DNA of 64,000 bases from Parastagonospora avenae f. sp. tritici 18332-5 (lineage: Eukaryota > Ascomycota > Dothideomycetes > Pleosporales > Phaeosphaeriaceae). Below are positions 9,537-21,617 of the stretch, piece after piece. The translations under genes and the position numbers were made by a program. A model generated the notes under the pieces. That model was not told the origin of the DNA and searched no databases. It was given only the letters and a program-made list of their open reading frames with translations. The stretch is from assembly GCA_022559985.1 (NCBI GenBank), contig JAFJTR010000018.1:248001-312000 (forward strand), given 5' to 3'. How positions within the stretch are numbered: the stretch's first letter is position 1; every line of letters begins with the position of its first letter.

Positions 9537-12500
9537 CTACTCCAACTTCACCATAACGTATGGGATCTCGACGTCCTCCTCGTCCTGGTCTTCTGCCGTA
9601 ATCTCAAAGATAACGTTCTTCTGGTGCCCTGGTACTGGCTTCTTGCTGACGTGTTCGACAAGCTTGCTCATTCTGGAACGTGTTAGCATATATGTAAAAC
9701 AGAATCAGGATTCCAAACTTACGACAAGGGCATACGGTCCTTCAACTTGGACGGTGGGTAGAAAGACGCGTAGAGTAAGCTCACACCAGAGCTGACCATC
9801 TGTATCGACAAGCCCAGCTTCTCAAAGTGGTCGACAAACTGTTGCAGAGTAATGTCTTCCACCTCAAACCGGTCCCATAGCTTGTCGATGGTGACTTCGC
9901 CATTGGGTCCCTTGTACTTGCCCTTGGGGCTGGCGACTGGCTCACTGAAACCGAAGAATGGCAACGCCAAGTTGATGAAGCCGTTCTTGTATTGCTCAAT
10001 GTCAGTTTTGCCGTCGATGATCTTGTACAGCTCAAGATTGACAAGACCAGTGACAAGCGCCGTCGTGGTAGCGATGGCAGGGATGATCTTGCCGGCAATG
10101 AACTTGGTCTTGTGACGGTCTGCTGTCTCGATCTTGTAGTTCTCCGCGCGGAGATTGCTAGCAGCCGTGATGAAGTCAATGTGGTGGTTGGAATCGTCGT
10201 CCTTCTCAAACTCTACAGGCTCTAGCTTGAAGCCAGCCAGCGACTTGGGTGCCGGAAGCTGGTTGATGATGTGGTTCAATGAATCGTTCTCGTCACCGCC
10301 GCCTGCAGCCTGGTTGGCGTTCGGATCAGGTTCGGAATCGCTGGCCTGGATCTTGACGGTCGGGTCTGGCTTGAAGTCTGGGACAATCATGTCGTTCAAG
10401 ACCTCAATGTAGTGCTCGCGCGTCGCGTTTGGCTTGATGCCATAGTTGAACGCGTGCAAATGCGCACCTGCCTCCACGTATGTGAAGTGCGTCTCATTAT
10501 TGGGGTCGAACTTCAATGGGTCTGGCGCACGCTTTGGCCCGGACCAGAATTTCTGGCCAGACCCGGTCGTAGAGTCCTTGGGGAAGTTGTAGAGCAGTTG
10601 CGCGATCTGGTGGTTGTAGCTCTTCTCGAACTGGTGGCGAGCCCAGATGATGCAGTCATCGTAGGACAATGGCTTCTCAGTCACTAAGAACTCCTTGAGT
10701 GTCTCCAGAGTCTGCTTCTCGTTGCCAGACTGCTTCAGCGATGCGCCGAGGTAGTCAGTCTGTGTGAGATACAGGTTGACAACTTCCGGTCCCTTGACAA
10801 ACAGCGAGTCGAAAGCCTCACGCGCCCAGGCAATGGTGTGCTCGATGCGGTTAGGGAAACTTCGCAGTGTGCACATAGGGAACGACTTCTCTGGTGGGTC
10901 CTGTGACGAGGAGTATGACTCGGTGATGAATGGCAGCACAACCTGGACGTTGCCCTTTGTGCCCAGAGTACCACTGTCAAGCAAGGGCTTGCGGAAGAAG
11001 ACACATCGTCGGTCGACGTATGTGCGCGCCTCAACATTGTCAAGAGCGTTTGTGACCGCATCTAGCTCGTTCCAGAAGGTCTCGTTAAAGATGTGCTCAG
11101 TCTCTGGGCCAACCTTGTCCTGCAGCGTTGCGATCTTGCCTTGGAGGTCTGGGTTCATCGCCTGCACCGCCTTTGCAGCAGCGTCACTCTTGAGCTTACC
11201 AACATCTGCCGGTCTGAACAGAAATTGTCGGTTCAGGTTGCTCTTTTCAATTTGGTCGTTGTCCGTAACGGTGATCTTTCCATCCGGACCACTGCCGAGA
11301 CCCATCATCGCCCAGTTCTTGAGCATCTCGCAACCGATAGCACCAGCACCGACAAGGAACTGCTTCATGTTGCTGAGCTTCTTCTGATATTCCTGACCGA
11401 GCACGGCAATTTGGCCATCGTAACGCGAGCCAATCGGAGCGCATTGCTCCTCCGAACGGGCTGTCGATGTCGGTATTGACTCCAGCGAATCGAAGTAGAG
11501 AAACTGGACAATGGGATGGAACTTTCCAGAGACAGACTTCAGAACTTCTTGTGCAGCCATGCCACCGAAGAATGCTGCAATAGGGCTAAGGTCACCTCGT
11601 GCTTGATAACTCAGCTCCTTGATGAGCTTCTCGTCAAGCTCAACTTGCTGAGCTCCCGAGCCGGCGATTTCCTGCGCAATATTGAAAACCTCGACGGCAT
11701 CGGCCTCGTGATGCGGTCGTGGGAACTCTCCCTTGTGCTGCGTCGCGAACTTGTGCAGAGCCTGGATACCGACGTGTAGCTGCTGTGGTCGGTCAAACTT
11801 GGCGAAGTCGGAGATGAGGAGCTCGGGTGTCGCCAACTGCTTGCTGAAAGGCTCGAAGTTGATGATCTTGGGCATCTTGACCTGGATGTACTGGCCACCG
11901 CTCTGGTATGTGCCTAGTCCGGAGACATCGCCGATGGAGAATGTGTATGGTCCCTTGACCTCAATCTTTCGTGGCGCGCAGCCGTTGAGAGCCTCCATGC
12001 CCTTGACTTCAGAGAAGGTGACCCAGTCGCCATCCTCAAGACCATGCCTAGTCTCATCCAGCGCCGATACCAGACCAGACTCGTCGATGCCTGCAATGAT
12101 GCCGTTTGTGACGTTCTCGCCGGTGGGGTCGCCGATGGTGAAGTTCTTGCCGAAGTCGGTGAAAATGGTTCCGAAGAGACCGTATGTGTCTGTAATGACG
12201 ATGTAGATGCCGTTGTCGTGGCAGTAGTCTGCAATCTTGATTTGGTCCTCCAGCGCCGTGTCTGTGAGGACAATGACCTGGAACTGCTTGAGCTGAGCCA
12301 GGTCTGACGTCAGATCCTTCCCACTGAACTCTTGCACGGGTGTGTATGGGTTGAGCTCCGAAACTCGCGGTACAGTGACTGATGCGCGGGGCTTTCCGAC
12401 GTCTTCGGGGTGTAAGAAGAACTGCGACGACAGATCGGCGAGGGCCGCGGGCTTAGGGTCGAACAGCGTCAGCGACTTGACACCAGCGAGCGCAATGTTC

Positions 12501-12709
12501 TTGGCGATCTCAACACCAAGACCCCGCAGACCGGCAACGAGGACGTTGGAGGAGCCCATGCGCTTCATGGCCTCGTGGCCGAGCACATACAGCTGTCGGC
12601 TGTAGAGGGACTCGTCGATGTCGCCATTGTTGCCAGAAGCCTCTTTCAGCTGCTCGACAGCTGTAGCAGGACTGTCGACCTGCATGCGTTCCTTGGTCGT
12701 GTTAGTCAT
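9537..12709 (-). CDS. UBA1: Ubiquitin-activating enzyme E1
   Basis: Two exons, 9723-12709 and 9537-9672, are joined across a 50-base intron (9673-9722) and give 1040 residues, normal for UBA1. I chose the ATG at 12709 because it starts a short acidic leader before the conserved SLYSRQLYVLGHEAMK. Present are the first Rossmann block (LVAGLRGLGVEIAKN), the active adenylation block (VGAGAIGCEMLKNWAMMG, then TDNDQIEKSNLNRQFLFR), the catalytic cysteine in FPMCTLRSFP near residue 600, and the C-terminal ubiquitin-fold domain completed by exon 2 (QDEEDVEIPYVMVKLE). The enzyme adenylates ubiquitin, holds it as a thioester and passes it to E2 enzymes. All frames are undamaged. Confidence 0.97.
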
Positions 12710-13894
12710 GTTTGAGTGTGAGGTTGAAGAAGTAAGCTGCTGGAGAGACGGCGATATGACATGTCGAGGGTCATGGTTACAAATACACAGCCCCACCAAC
12801 GGCGCCGTCTAGCCCAACTGCATACCAAACAGAGCTTCTACTTACTGCCATGACTTTTGCTTTCTTATCTGGACCAGCGTCCGTAAGCGAGTGTTTTCTC
12901 TTCGACGCCAACTTGCCGACCGTGAAGAACTCTAGGAAGTGTTGAGTGGCGGACGCGCGTGTACAAGCGACTGCGAATTGATACGTTGGTTGGAGCGTGA
13001 ATGTTGCAGTCGTGAAAGTTGGAGTTGTACTTTTGGCGTATGGAGAAGGGCTATAAAAGGAGGGGAAAGTTTGAGGCAGCAGCGTGAGGCGGTTGTTATT
13101 ATGTGATCAACCCACGCGAAGCTGCTAGAGAGCTCAAGTTGCCCGCGGCAGCCTCGTCCCACCATTTCTTGGCGCTGCCGTCACTTCTGCAGGGATCCAC
13201 CCAACTCTCCGGCCTTCCACTCTTTGCTCTTCCACTTCATCAAATCTCGACGCTTTCTCTGGCGATGCGCAATGGCAAAACCTGTCCACATGATCGATTA
13301 GCAGACACTGCTTGCGTTCTCTCTAATGTTCGCCGTCCCCCGTTGCTGAGGTCATCTTGTTTACCTTCAATCGTCACCGCTAGGTTACCTCATCACTCTT
13401 CACTTCTTTCTCCTGTGTTCAATCGATATGCATATACGCCTCAGCGAGTAAGGAATTATTCACAACATGCTCTCATAAGCTGTCACAGAGACAGCTGTCG
13501 CATGTTGAGCTGCAGCGTATCGAAAGCCATGGCAGCTACAGCTTCTTCAGACACCATGACGTTGATGCTCAGGGTAGCAACTCTGCTTCCTCGCCGTTTG
13601 AATACCATTGCACTTTTGCACGCCTCGCTCAGACTTGGTACTCTTAGGGACCAATCTTTGATTGGGTGGTTGGCACACCGATCATCTGCAGGTTTCATGT
13701 ATCTTGGTATTGTGGTACCGCCAGCTCAGGGATAATTGTACTTTTGCTGTCTAACCAATCACACGACAGGCTGCTCAGCCGCCTCTCCACTCAGCCCAGC
13801 ACATCTAAAGTTCCCACCTCTTCAAAGCTCCCTCTTGTCCATCCCGAGTCGATTTTTCTTTCGTTTTTAGTATTGCCTTCTCTAGATCCTCAAC
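12710..13894. promoter_or_regulatory. Divergent intergenic region between UBA1 and Clr5-ankyrin gene 1
   Basis: It separates two genes transcribed away from each other. It contains a plus-oriented TATAAAAGG at 13052-13060, 15 bases after GTTGTACTTTTGG (13025-13037), and further copies of that box at 13607-13621 and 13734-13747. A frame at 13103-13735 is open but starts with GTG and has no family features, so I do not call it a gene. Confidence 0.45.
13607..13761 (+). promoter_or_regulatory. TTGTACTTTTG boxes and CCAAT box upstream of Clr5-ankyrin gene 1
   Basis: ATTGCACTTTTGCAC lies at 13607-13621 and AATTGTACTTTTGC at 13734-13747. The second copy is followed within 10 bases by CCAATCA (13755-13761), about 135 bases before the ATG. 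The same box-plus-CCAAT order occurs before the paralogue downstream. The factor that binds the box is not known to me. Confidence 0.45.
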
Positions 13895-16260
13895 ATGTCT
13901 ACAGAATCGTCGCAAGTTTTATCAAAGCAACGGAAAAAGAAAGCTCCAACATTGCGCGATGGTGACTGGGAGCCTCGTAGGGCACGTATAACTGAACTCT
14001 ATACCTCTGGAATTTCATTGCTCAAGGTCAAAAAGCTGCTCGAGACTGAAGCTGGCTTCAGGGCAGAGTAACTTCTAACCCCTAACACGAGCTGTTCTCC
14101 AGAGGCTGATGCATATTCAGGGTTCGACAATACAGAGCACGCATTGGTCAATGGAAACTGGACAAGGACATCAAGTCTAGAGAAATGAGAACTATTGTCC
14201 GAAAGCGTCAGAGGAGACTCTTGCTCGAAAGCGGTCGACCTGGCCTTGTCTTCTATGTACGTAATGTGAAAGTAGATCCTGCTAAGATCACGCGCTGGAT
14301 GAACACAAACAACTTGTCAAACAGCAGATTATATGTTCCCAGCTCGGCACCAGGTCAGTGCTACACAGCTCGACATACTCGTAGCGTTATCAAGCTAATG
14401 AGTGATAGCTACACCCTCGGTTGTTAGTTGCCGTACCATATCGGAGTCTCGGTCACGAACGGCATCAGATGAGCCACATGGTTACGCTATGACAGAAGCA
14501 GCAAACTTCCCAGGAAGCTATGTTGGCATGTCTGAGTGGGAGCCTGGAGTGACGCAAACCAGGTAGACTTCTCAAACAAGGATGCACAACATCCATCAAT
14601 GCTATTACGACGCTCACAACATGACTGCGAAATATTGGATCGGAGCCAGAGGTCAGAGGACTTCGTCGCACTCGGTCAAGAGTACCCTCCAGACTTCTCA
14701 AGGAGTCTTCCCCGGAACCCCAAGCTATGGGTTGGAGTTACTCACTGCAATACCGCATCCAACCATCAGAATCATTGGCATAAAGGTTTTACTATTCGTA
14801 CTGTTCAAGGCGGAAGCCACGCTAGACCCTGGCCTTCAAACTCTCGTTACTGAGTTTGGTCAAGTGTTAGAGACTTGTCTACAGCTATCAGCCTCACTCG
14901 AGCTGCCCAGAGTCCTGCAGAGCTTGACAAAGGAACTCAGGTGCTGGGGAACTTATACATCGATATGGCAACAGTACTTTGCAAATTGGCACCAGCGCGG
15001 GACGATGTATACGTTTCGCATAAAGCGAAGTACACTAGATACGACTTCCTCTACCGAGCTCATTATCATGCATTTCTTCGGAAGGAATGCGCTGGATCAG
15101 ATGGTCTGGGATGTAACTCTGATAATGCGCCTCGAGGGTGGCCAACTGCGACGAGACCGAAGTGAACAGAGCATTCGCTTGATGTATTCCCCAGCCTCGG
15201 ACGAGTTCAACTATCATCTTCCCGCTTTCTGTGCCGCCCACAACAACGACGTCGACCACCTTCGGAAACTTCACTGGGCCGGAGAGGCAACCGTTTTTGA
15301 CAGAGGTACCGAGCTGGAGTCCACTCTCAGTGTAGGTGATGTCAGATGCGTCCAAATACACATGAATAATGCCATCAGGAATCAGCGTACCAATGCCATT
15401 TCGAGGCGACGCAGTACTTGATAGAAGAAGGAGCCAGCGTTCGTGACGCGCACTGGTGAGTATATGCTCTTCTCATCTGATCTTCACAACGCAAGCTGAG
15501 CAAACCCTACAGCGGTCTACACAGCATCCTATGGTCATTCTGGATCGGTTTTCACGAGCGCCGCCACAACATCACGTTAGAAGACATCGAGCCATGGTAC
15601 TACGACAGGTACCAGTGTCGCCGACGCATAATCCCGCATGGCAAAGACCAACGCGGCGTCGCCGCTGACCTGTCTCGCTGCTTCAAACTCACAAGCGTGC
15701 TTATCGCTTCCGGTGCGCCCGTGGACGAGTGCGTCCACCTCCACGAAGAATGGGCCAACCTGCTATTCTGCCCTGTGGACTTTGGCGTCATTGACGCGCA
15801 GCATGTCGAAAGTGCCTTGAAGTTCTTCCTGGATAAAGGCAGCGACATCGAATGTCGAAGCGGGGACAACTTGATCCCATTACTCTTCGCCGCCTGCTCC
15901 ACCTGGCCCAGCAGTCTGCCTTGCCTATCCTTCTTCCTGGAGCATGGCGCCAATATACTTGCTGTCGACCACGAGGGCCGCGGGGCTCTGCATCTCATGG
16001 CTTCGACTGTCGATGAGATCTGCGATCATTGGTATGAGCGCCATGGGAGACGCTCGAGCTGTGATCCCGATTTGTGCTATTGCTCGTTTGAGGATGTGGA
16101 GAACAAATTTGTCAAACTGTTGCAGGCGGGGTATGATCCGCTCGCGTTGGATGATGAAGGGAGACCGCCGTCATGGTATATTAATTCGAAAGAGGAGGGT
16201 TGGTTGATCTGGGTTTCGGCGTTGGAGAAGACGGGGTGGCCGACGGAGTTGTTTGTATAA
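13895..16260 (+). CDS. Clr5-domain ankyrin-repeat protein (copy 1)
   Basis: Six exons fit in phase and give 688 residues: 13895-14067, 14121-14353, 14409-14562, 14650-15331, 15379-15455 and 15513-16260. Exons 1-2 encode a Clr5 domain: DGDWEPRRARITELYTSG, then the conserved RQYRARIGQW after the first intron. A basic helical part follows (VRKRQRRLLLESGRPGLVF). Exon 4 is a long helical middle region of unknown type. Exons 5-6 form ankyrin-like repeats (ATQYLIEEGASV, FFLDKGSDIE, FFLEHGANILAVDHEGRGALHLM). The third and fourth introns are inferred from phase only, and the third (14563-14649) is the weakest. Clr5 proteins are fungal, and the domain is named from a fission-yeast silencing factor; the role here is unknown. 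The gene is paired with a broken paralogue 1.5 kb downstream. Confidence 0.78.
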
Positions 16261-17316
16261 GATGTGGTAATCTGCACATCGATGCTTTCCTTATCAAACG
16301 AGCCGGCTCCGAATGGTGATCTGGAAAGCTTGAGGAGACACGTCCGGGGATGGAGGTATGTTTTTTACACTTTTGTTGCCAAAATAGCTGCGGGTGATTC
16401 AATTAGCTCCACTATCTAGTGCGATGGTGATGTACAAGGGAATCGTTTCTATAGCCGCTCACTCATCTCGGTACCGACGAAGGCGACAAGATACATTTCA
16501 CGCCATAACATCGTGCACAATATGAATGAAGAAGGCGGACTCGAGCAGTTCATCAAGCTTCCCGCGCCTACGACTCTTCTCTTCTGTGCGCAGAAAGTCC
16601 ACGGACAGACGAGAGAATGGGGCCTTTGAATGGGTTGCATTAAGATCATGAAGGCAAGCCGTATCACTCTGAGGCCTTTTCAGTACTTCAGAATGTACCA
16701 AAAATTTATCAAGTGATGTCAAGATTGCATAAGAACTGATGGTGCCTCCCTAATAGTGGTTTCAGGTCGAACAAGCCCGCACGAATCATCCCACCACACC
16801 AAGCCTTCCGCAATTGGACTTGCCATCTGGCTCAACGAGACAATTGAGGGACATGACGCTTCTCGTACTCGCTAGTCATTGGTCGTTACCACTTCCATCG
16901 CATCTGCTACGGGAATCTAAGTCTCCTCAAAAGGTATGTCGTCTTCCACCTTGTCTTTCATCTGTTTCCCGTCAGACCTTACAACCCAGCATCATCGTAT
17001 GCACTTACGATATGCTCGGCGAAGTTGACGCTGTTGCCATAAGGACACTAGGCCGATACCGAGTTGAAGAATGCCGAGAACGATGGCGGCGATGGTGTCG
17101 GCTTGCAAGCTGCCAGGATGCATGCTGCGAGAGACGAGGCTGTATTTCCAGACACACATATAATGGAAATGTGATCGAGACGAACGCCAGTGCCAGGAGC
17201 TTGAACAAATTAAAGTAGGTGAGGTCGGTCGGGAGTATCAGGATGATGATTGCTGCTTGCACCAGAAGTTGCTCTACATGACGCCAGCGACCAAGTTATA
17301 TCTACGAGCATTTTGG
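16261..17316. other. Intergenic stretch between the two Clr5-ankyrin genes
   Basis: There is no supported gene. A frame at 17005-17262 minus encodes one hydrophobic segment but has no family features. The regulatory boxes begin at 17317. Confidence 0.45.
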
Positions 17317-17535
17317 AATTGTGCTTTTGTACAGCGCGAGCCTCGCGTCGCGAACTGTGCATGCCGATGAGCACTCTGCAGTAGCGCGGAGCTCGTATTG
17401 TACTTCTGCGAACGCGCTAAGAATTGTCCTTTTGCAGGTTTGCACCTGATTGGGCAGGTTGTTCACCATAAGCTGCAGGCCACATGCAGCGGCACCGCCA
17501 CGTTTTGAGAAATTGTACTTTTGTACGACCAATCA
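17317..17535 (+). promoter_or_regulatory. Four TTGTACTTTTG-like boxes and CCAAT box upstream of Clr5-ankyrin copy 2
   Basis: The copies are AATTGTGCTTTTGTAC (17317-17332), TATTGTACTTCTGC (17396-17409), AATTGTCCTTTTGC (17422-17435) and AATTGTACTTTTGTAC (17511-17526). CCAATCA follows at 17529-17535. The last box lies about 190 bases before the ATG at 17719, much as before copy 1. All four are in the same orientation as the gene. Confidence 0.5.
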
Positions 17536-17718
17536 AAATCGAACACTTGATTGCTTTGGGGTTCCAGCTGGCGTACTTGATGGCTGCTAATACTCATCAC
17601 AGATACTGTTCTGCAATTTATTACTTCTGCCGCCCAGCTGTTGACAACTTGCCAGACGTCATTCACGGCAGCAGCCTTAATTTTGCTGCCTAAGCCTTGC
17701 ATCTCTACTCACGCTAGT

Positions 17719-19206
17719 ATGGACACAATGATACTGGGCAATGCTATGCCACTACCGACTTTCGAACATCCCTCATGGGGCCCGGGAAGGAAGGCTCGGA
17801 CACTGCGTGACGCCGATTGGGAGCCGCACAAATCCTTATCGCTGAGCTTTACACCTCTGGCACGACTCTCAATAACGTTATAGCAATCGTCAGAGCTCAG
17901 ACTGGATTTGATGCTGGGTAAGTCACAATCATCGACACTGTGGACTACAGTCGGGTGTTAACGGGGTTTATAGAATTCGCCAATACAAGTTTCGCAAAAA
18001 AAGTGGAAGATAGAAAGGAATATTAAACGCAGAGATATGGGATTGATTGTCAGGAAACGGCAGCAACGAATTCTTGTCGAGCCACACCGGCCTGAGCTCG
18101 TCTTCTTCGCGCGTGGTGTCAAGGTGGCACCAAGCAAGATCGATCGGTGGATGCACAAGCATGAAATATCAGAAAGTGCACCGTACTCACCGAGTTCCGT
18201 CGCATGTGAGTCAGCAACTTTATGAGTGCAGATGTGAAGCTCATGTTCCAAAGTCACATCCACGGCTATCGTATGTCGCACCGTGTCTGAAACGGAATCA
18301 CCATCGGTGCATAACCCATCATCACATCTAGACATTGAAGCACAGCATAATCGCTTCAGCGGCAAGGCAAACAGCCCTGCAATATTAGAAATATGGGGTA
18401 ACTTCCTCCTCAACCAGTATCTCACACCAATGAGACCGTTTCTTTACCACGATATCGCTCTTTGCAAGAAAGAGACGCTCAATTACGTATACGGTACGTC
18501 CGAAATCCGTTCCCGACAAGAGTGGTGGCGTGACAACGTCCTCTTCTATGTAACCGACCTTGGTCCGGACGAGATCAACGCAGCCCTCGAAGAGGCCTTC
18601 AAGTTCTGGCTGGAGATTGGAGTGGACCTAGAACACCGATCAACCGAGGGCATGACACCTCTACTACGAGCCGCTCGCTACAGCTGCTCAGACTGCCTGG
18701 CGCTCCTAATCAAGCACGGGGCCAACATTCACGCCGTGGACGACCAAGGCTTCGGAGCGCTCCACATGGCACTCCTCGAGTTACCTAGCCATAATTACAC
18801 ACCCCACGATTCCTTACCGCATGTCTTCCAGAAGCGAGGCATGGTCCAAGAGGCAAAAGCACGACTCGCTGTCCTCTTCAATGCCGGCTGCGATCCAAAC
18901 GCCCAAGACAAGCAAGGCAGGACGCCAATACAGTGCGTCAAGCGTGGCGGCCGGGCCTGGCGCGTCTGGACAGACACGCTGTACAGGAAGATGGAAGGCT
19001 TGCTCGGCGTCCCTGAGGAGGAAATCATCGCTCGATATTCGGCCGAATCGCGCATGTACGTGGTAGATGTCGACACAGCCATGGCCGACGAAGCGGACCA
19101 AGATGACAAGTTGTATCCTCCCTCTTCGCGGCGCGAAACGGGACGCGACGGGAGCATCTTTTCGTGGATAGATAGTGCTGACTACGACATGTTTCATGCG
19201 GATTAG
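17719..19206 (+). pseudogene. Clr5-domain ankyrin-repeat gene (copy 2), frame broken twice
   Basis: The exons are 17719-17917, 17974-18205 and 18254-19206, with introns at the same places as copy 1. The Clr5 region is recognisable (RTLRDADWEP, then ELYTSG, RQYKF, VRKRQQRILVE) but the frame slips by one base after WEPH (17827-17833) and again in the A7 run at 17996-18002. The exon total is two bases short of a multiple of three, as two single-base losses predict. Exon 3 is an intact frame with ankyrin repeats (LIKHGANIHAVDDQGFGALHMAL, LFNAGCDPNAQDKQGRTPI). It lacks the long middle region of copy 1. Either it is a pseudogene, or only the ankyrin part is made, or the two A-run sites are sequence errors. 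Confidence 0.7.
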
Positions 19207-19548
19207 TTCATTCATAGATCAGCTTGGGAGGTCGTTTGGCTGATCCACAGTCATTCCAGTCATTGAATATCATGAAGTCGAACATCTTGAACAGAATCGT
19301 AATCGTATTTTCGACAACCTCTTTCAAAGTCGCCCCATTCTTTCCATCCATATACATGTCCCATATCCATCATTCCCGTTCGCGTTCTCTGATTCATTAC
19401 CGCTCAGCTCCGCATTCCCAAAACGCCATAAGCGCGGATATGCTCACGCAGCTTCGAAAAATGCCAACTGACCCGCCCAGGAAGAAAAAAAAAGACGCTG
19501 CAAAAACACAAATTCGAAGTGGAAGATCTGCCGGTTGAAAAAGTTCGA

Positions 19549-20740
19549 TCATCGCCTAGACGAATGTCTTGTATTCCTCGTCCTGCGATCCGAAGAACTT
19601 GCGCTGCCTGAAAAAATGTCGTCAGTAAAAATACCGTCAAGGGGAAAATGTGTCAGACTTACTCGAACTGGTATAATCGCTATAATAATAGCTGCTCCCA
19701 CTGACCGTCGTGCTCTTATCGTCATGCTTCCTGTCCTGTCGTTTCTTGAGGCCCATCATGAGCGCGAGTCCGCCCAGCGCAGCAGCTACGCCGGCGCCTT
19801 TTCCAATCCCACTCTTCTTCTCGCTGCCGACGCGGCTGGGGCGCGCGGGCCGGTTCTGGCCGTACCAGCGTCCCCCTGCTGCGCCGCCGGCGCTGTGGCG
19901 GTGCTCTTCGATGTAGGTTTCTTCGTGGGTGTGTTTCTTGTTCTTGCCGATGCCGAAGATGGCGAGCACAGTGTCGAACAGGGCGCGCGCGCAGCAGAAG
20001 AGGCAGAGTAGCAGGAGTAGGAGTATGCCGATGAGGACGCCGATGACGATACCCGCGATGGCACCGCCAGACAAGCCTCCGCCGCCCGCAGCGACCTGCT
20101 CAGGGTTGCCTTGAGCGCCGGTGGGGATGGGGGTTTCGAAGGGCCTGGTGACGGTCGGGCGGCCGGTGTATGTGACTATGACAAGTCCTGAGCTGGTTGG
20201 TCGTAAGGGGGCGGACGGAGCAAGCGTACCTGGGGGGACGACGGTGGGCGCGATGCCGCCGCTGGAGCCGCCGGCAATGGCAGCGCATTGGTTCTTGGAC
20301 GGGTCGTAGCAGTACAGGCCCGAGTCGCAGCATCTACTGCCGCAGGGCTGTTGCGAGCTTCCACACGATCCGCCGGTTGGGACAGCGCCGCCGTCGAGGA
20401 GAGAGCTGTAGACTGACGTCTTGGTCACGAGACCGACTGTCTCGACGTAGGTCGTGGTGTAGTACTGCCATACGCCGCTGCCGCCGGGAGTGCCAGCGCC
20501 GCACTGAGCGAAGCCGTTCGCATCAGTGTAGCAGGCGTTGGCTGTCGCACAGCAGAGCTTCTTTTCCCATCCGCAGACCCGCTCGGCCGGGCATTCTTGA
20601 CGCTCAGCGAGTTGCGAGCCGCCGTGAGCTTCCCGGAACTCGTCGATGTGGACGGGATATGGCTTTGCGAGTGTGGCTGGGAGATAGGCGATTGCGAGCA
20701 GACCAAGCATGGCCGTGGGGGCGTTGAATATCCGCAGCAT
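19549..20740 (-). CDS. Secreted/plasma-membrane cysteine-rich single-pass protein
   Basis: The ATG at 20740 starts a good signal peptide (APTAMLGLLAIAYLPATLA). The extracellular part has paired cysteines (ERVCGWEKKLCC, CGSRCCDSGLYCYDPSKNQC), then a Pro/Thr-rich stalk. One transmembrane helix follows (GAIAGIVIGVLIGILLLLLLC), with juxtamembrane CFCCA and a Ser/Tyr-rich cytosolic tail. A short 3' intron at 19608-19662 (GTAAGT...CAG) would extend the tail by about 20 residues to TGA at 19549; without splicing it stops at 19637. The family occurs in many filamentous fungi without known function. It could be a cell-wall sensor, but that is inference. Confidence 0.75.
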
Positions 20741-21617
20741 TGCGCCGGTTTGTGAGGCCAAACGCAGGCGTTTGGAATGTAAAAAAAAGAGAGACGCGCT
20801 GGGAAGCGATTGACACGGCACTCTTCCAAGCGGTGAAGGTGAAGTGGAGAGAGGGTCGTCGCGATTGGCCTGGTGCGGGGTCGATTGTAGGCTAGTCGTC
20901 TAGCTGCAGGCAGTTCCTCAGAGGAATGTTGCGATAACACACTCAGAAAGTCAGCGAGTGGAAAATGTTCAGAATGTGGGTGGAGGAGAGGAATTGGTTG
21001 TGCAAGTGTGTAAGACTCGATGAATGCTGGTGGTGCAGAAGGAAATAGGTACACTTAGATTTGGGTGGTTGGAGAAGGTGGCTGGGAGAGGTTGGGAGCT
21101 GCCCAAAACCAACACCGACACGGGTGCGCTTGGAGAAAACCTGAAACGGATGGACGTGGCTTCCTAGGCAATTGTAATATGTCTCGTGAGATGTGCGATG
21201 CAAATGCGATTGTGAGTGCGTGTATAGCTGCTGCTGCGCTGTTCTGTCGTGGTTCGATGACGCCGTACCTGATCGTCCAAACACTCGCGGCTGTTCACCC
21301 AGCAACCACCGCGGCGACCGAGCCCGTATTCTCTGACACTCCGACCGCCCTGACCATCGATAAATGCATCATCGCATCTCACAGCAACGGCCGCTTATTC
21401 CACCGGGTGATGTCGTGCCGATGCGCGTGCAAAATGCCTTGCGCGTCGCCAAAGCAGGTACCCTTTGCAGGTGGGCCAAATTTTAGGACCCCGGACGTGC
21501 CAAGAGAAAAGACACGTCTGCCAGCACATTCGTGCCATTCGCTGTACAGTACCTACGTACCAAAATCTACACCGACTTACTTTCCTGTAATCCTGCTCTA
21601 TCCATCTCTCATTATCT
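20741..21617. other. Intergenic stretch
   Basis: It holds the leader of the cysteine-rich membrane protein and the 3' region of the GMC oxidoreductase. A 236-codon plus-strand frame at 21065-21775 runs antisense into the latter and has no domain features. Confidence 0.45.

Noticed and set aside
10764..11387. 207-codon plus-strand frame
   Set aside because: Antisense to the UBA1 catalytic region; low-complexity composition.
13103..13735. 210-codon plus-strand frame after a TATA-like sequence
   Set aside because: It starts with GTG; the first ATG is at 13265. Composition is erratic and nothing resembles a known protein. The TATA-like site makes transcription possible, so it is kept only as a note.
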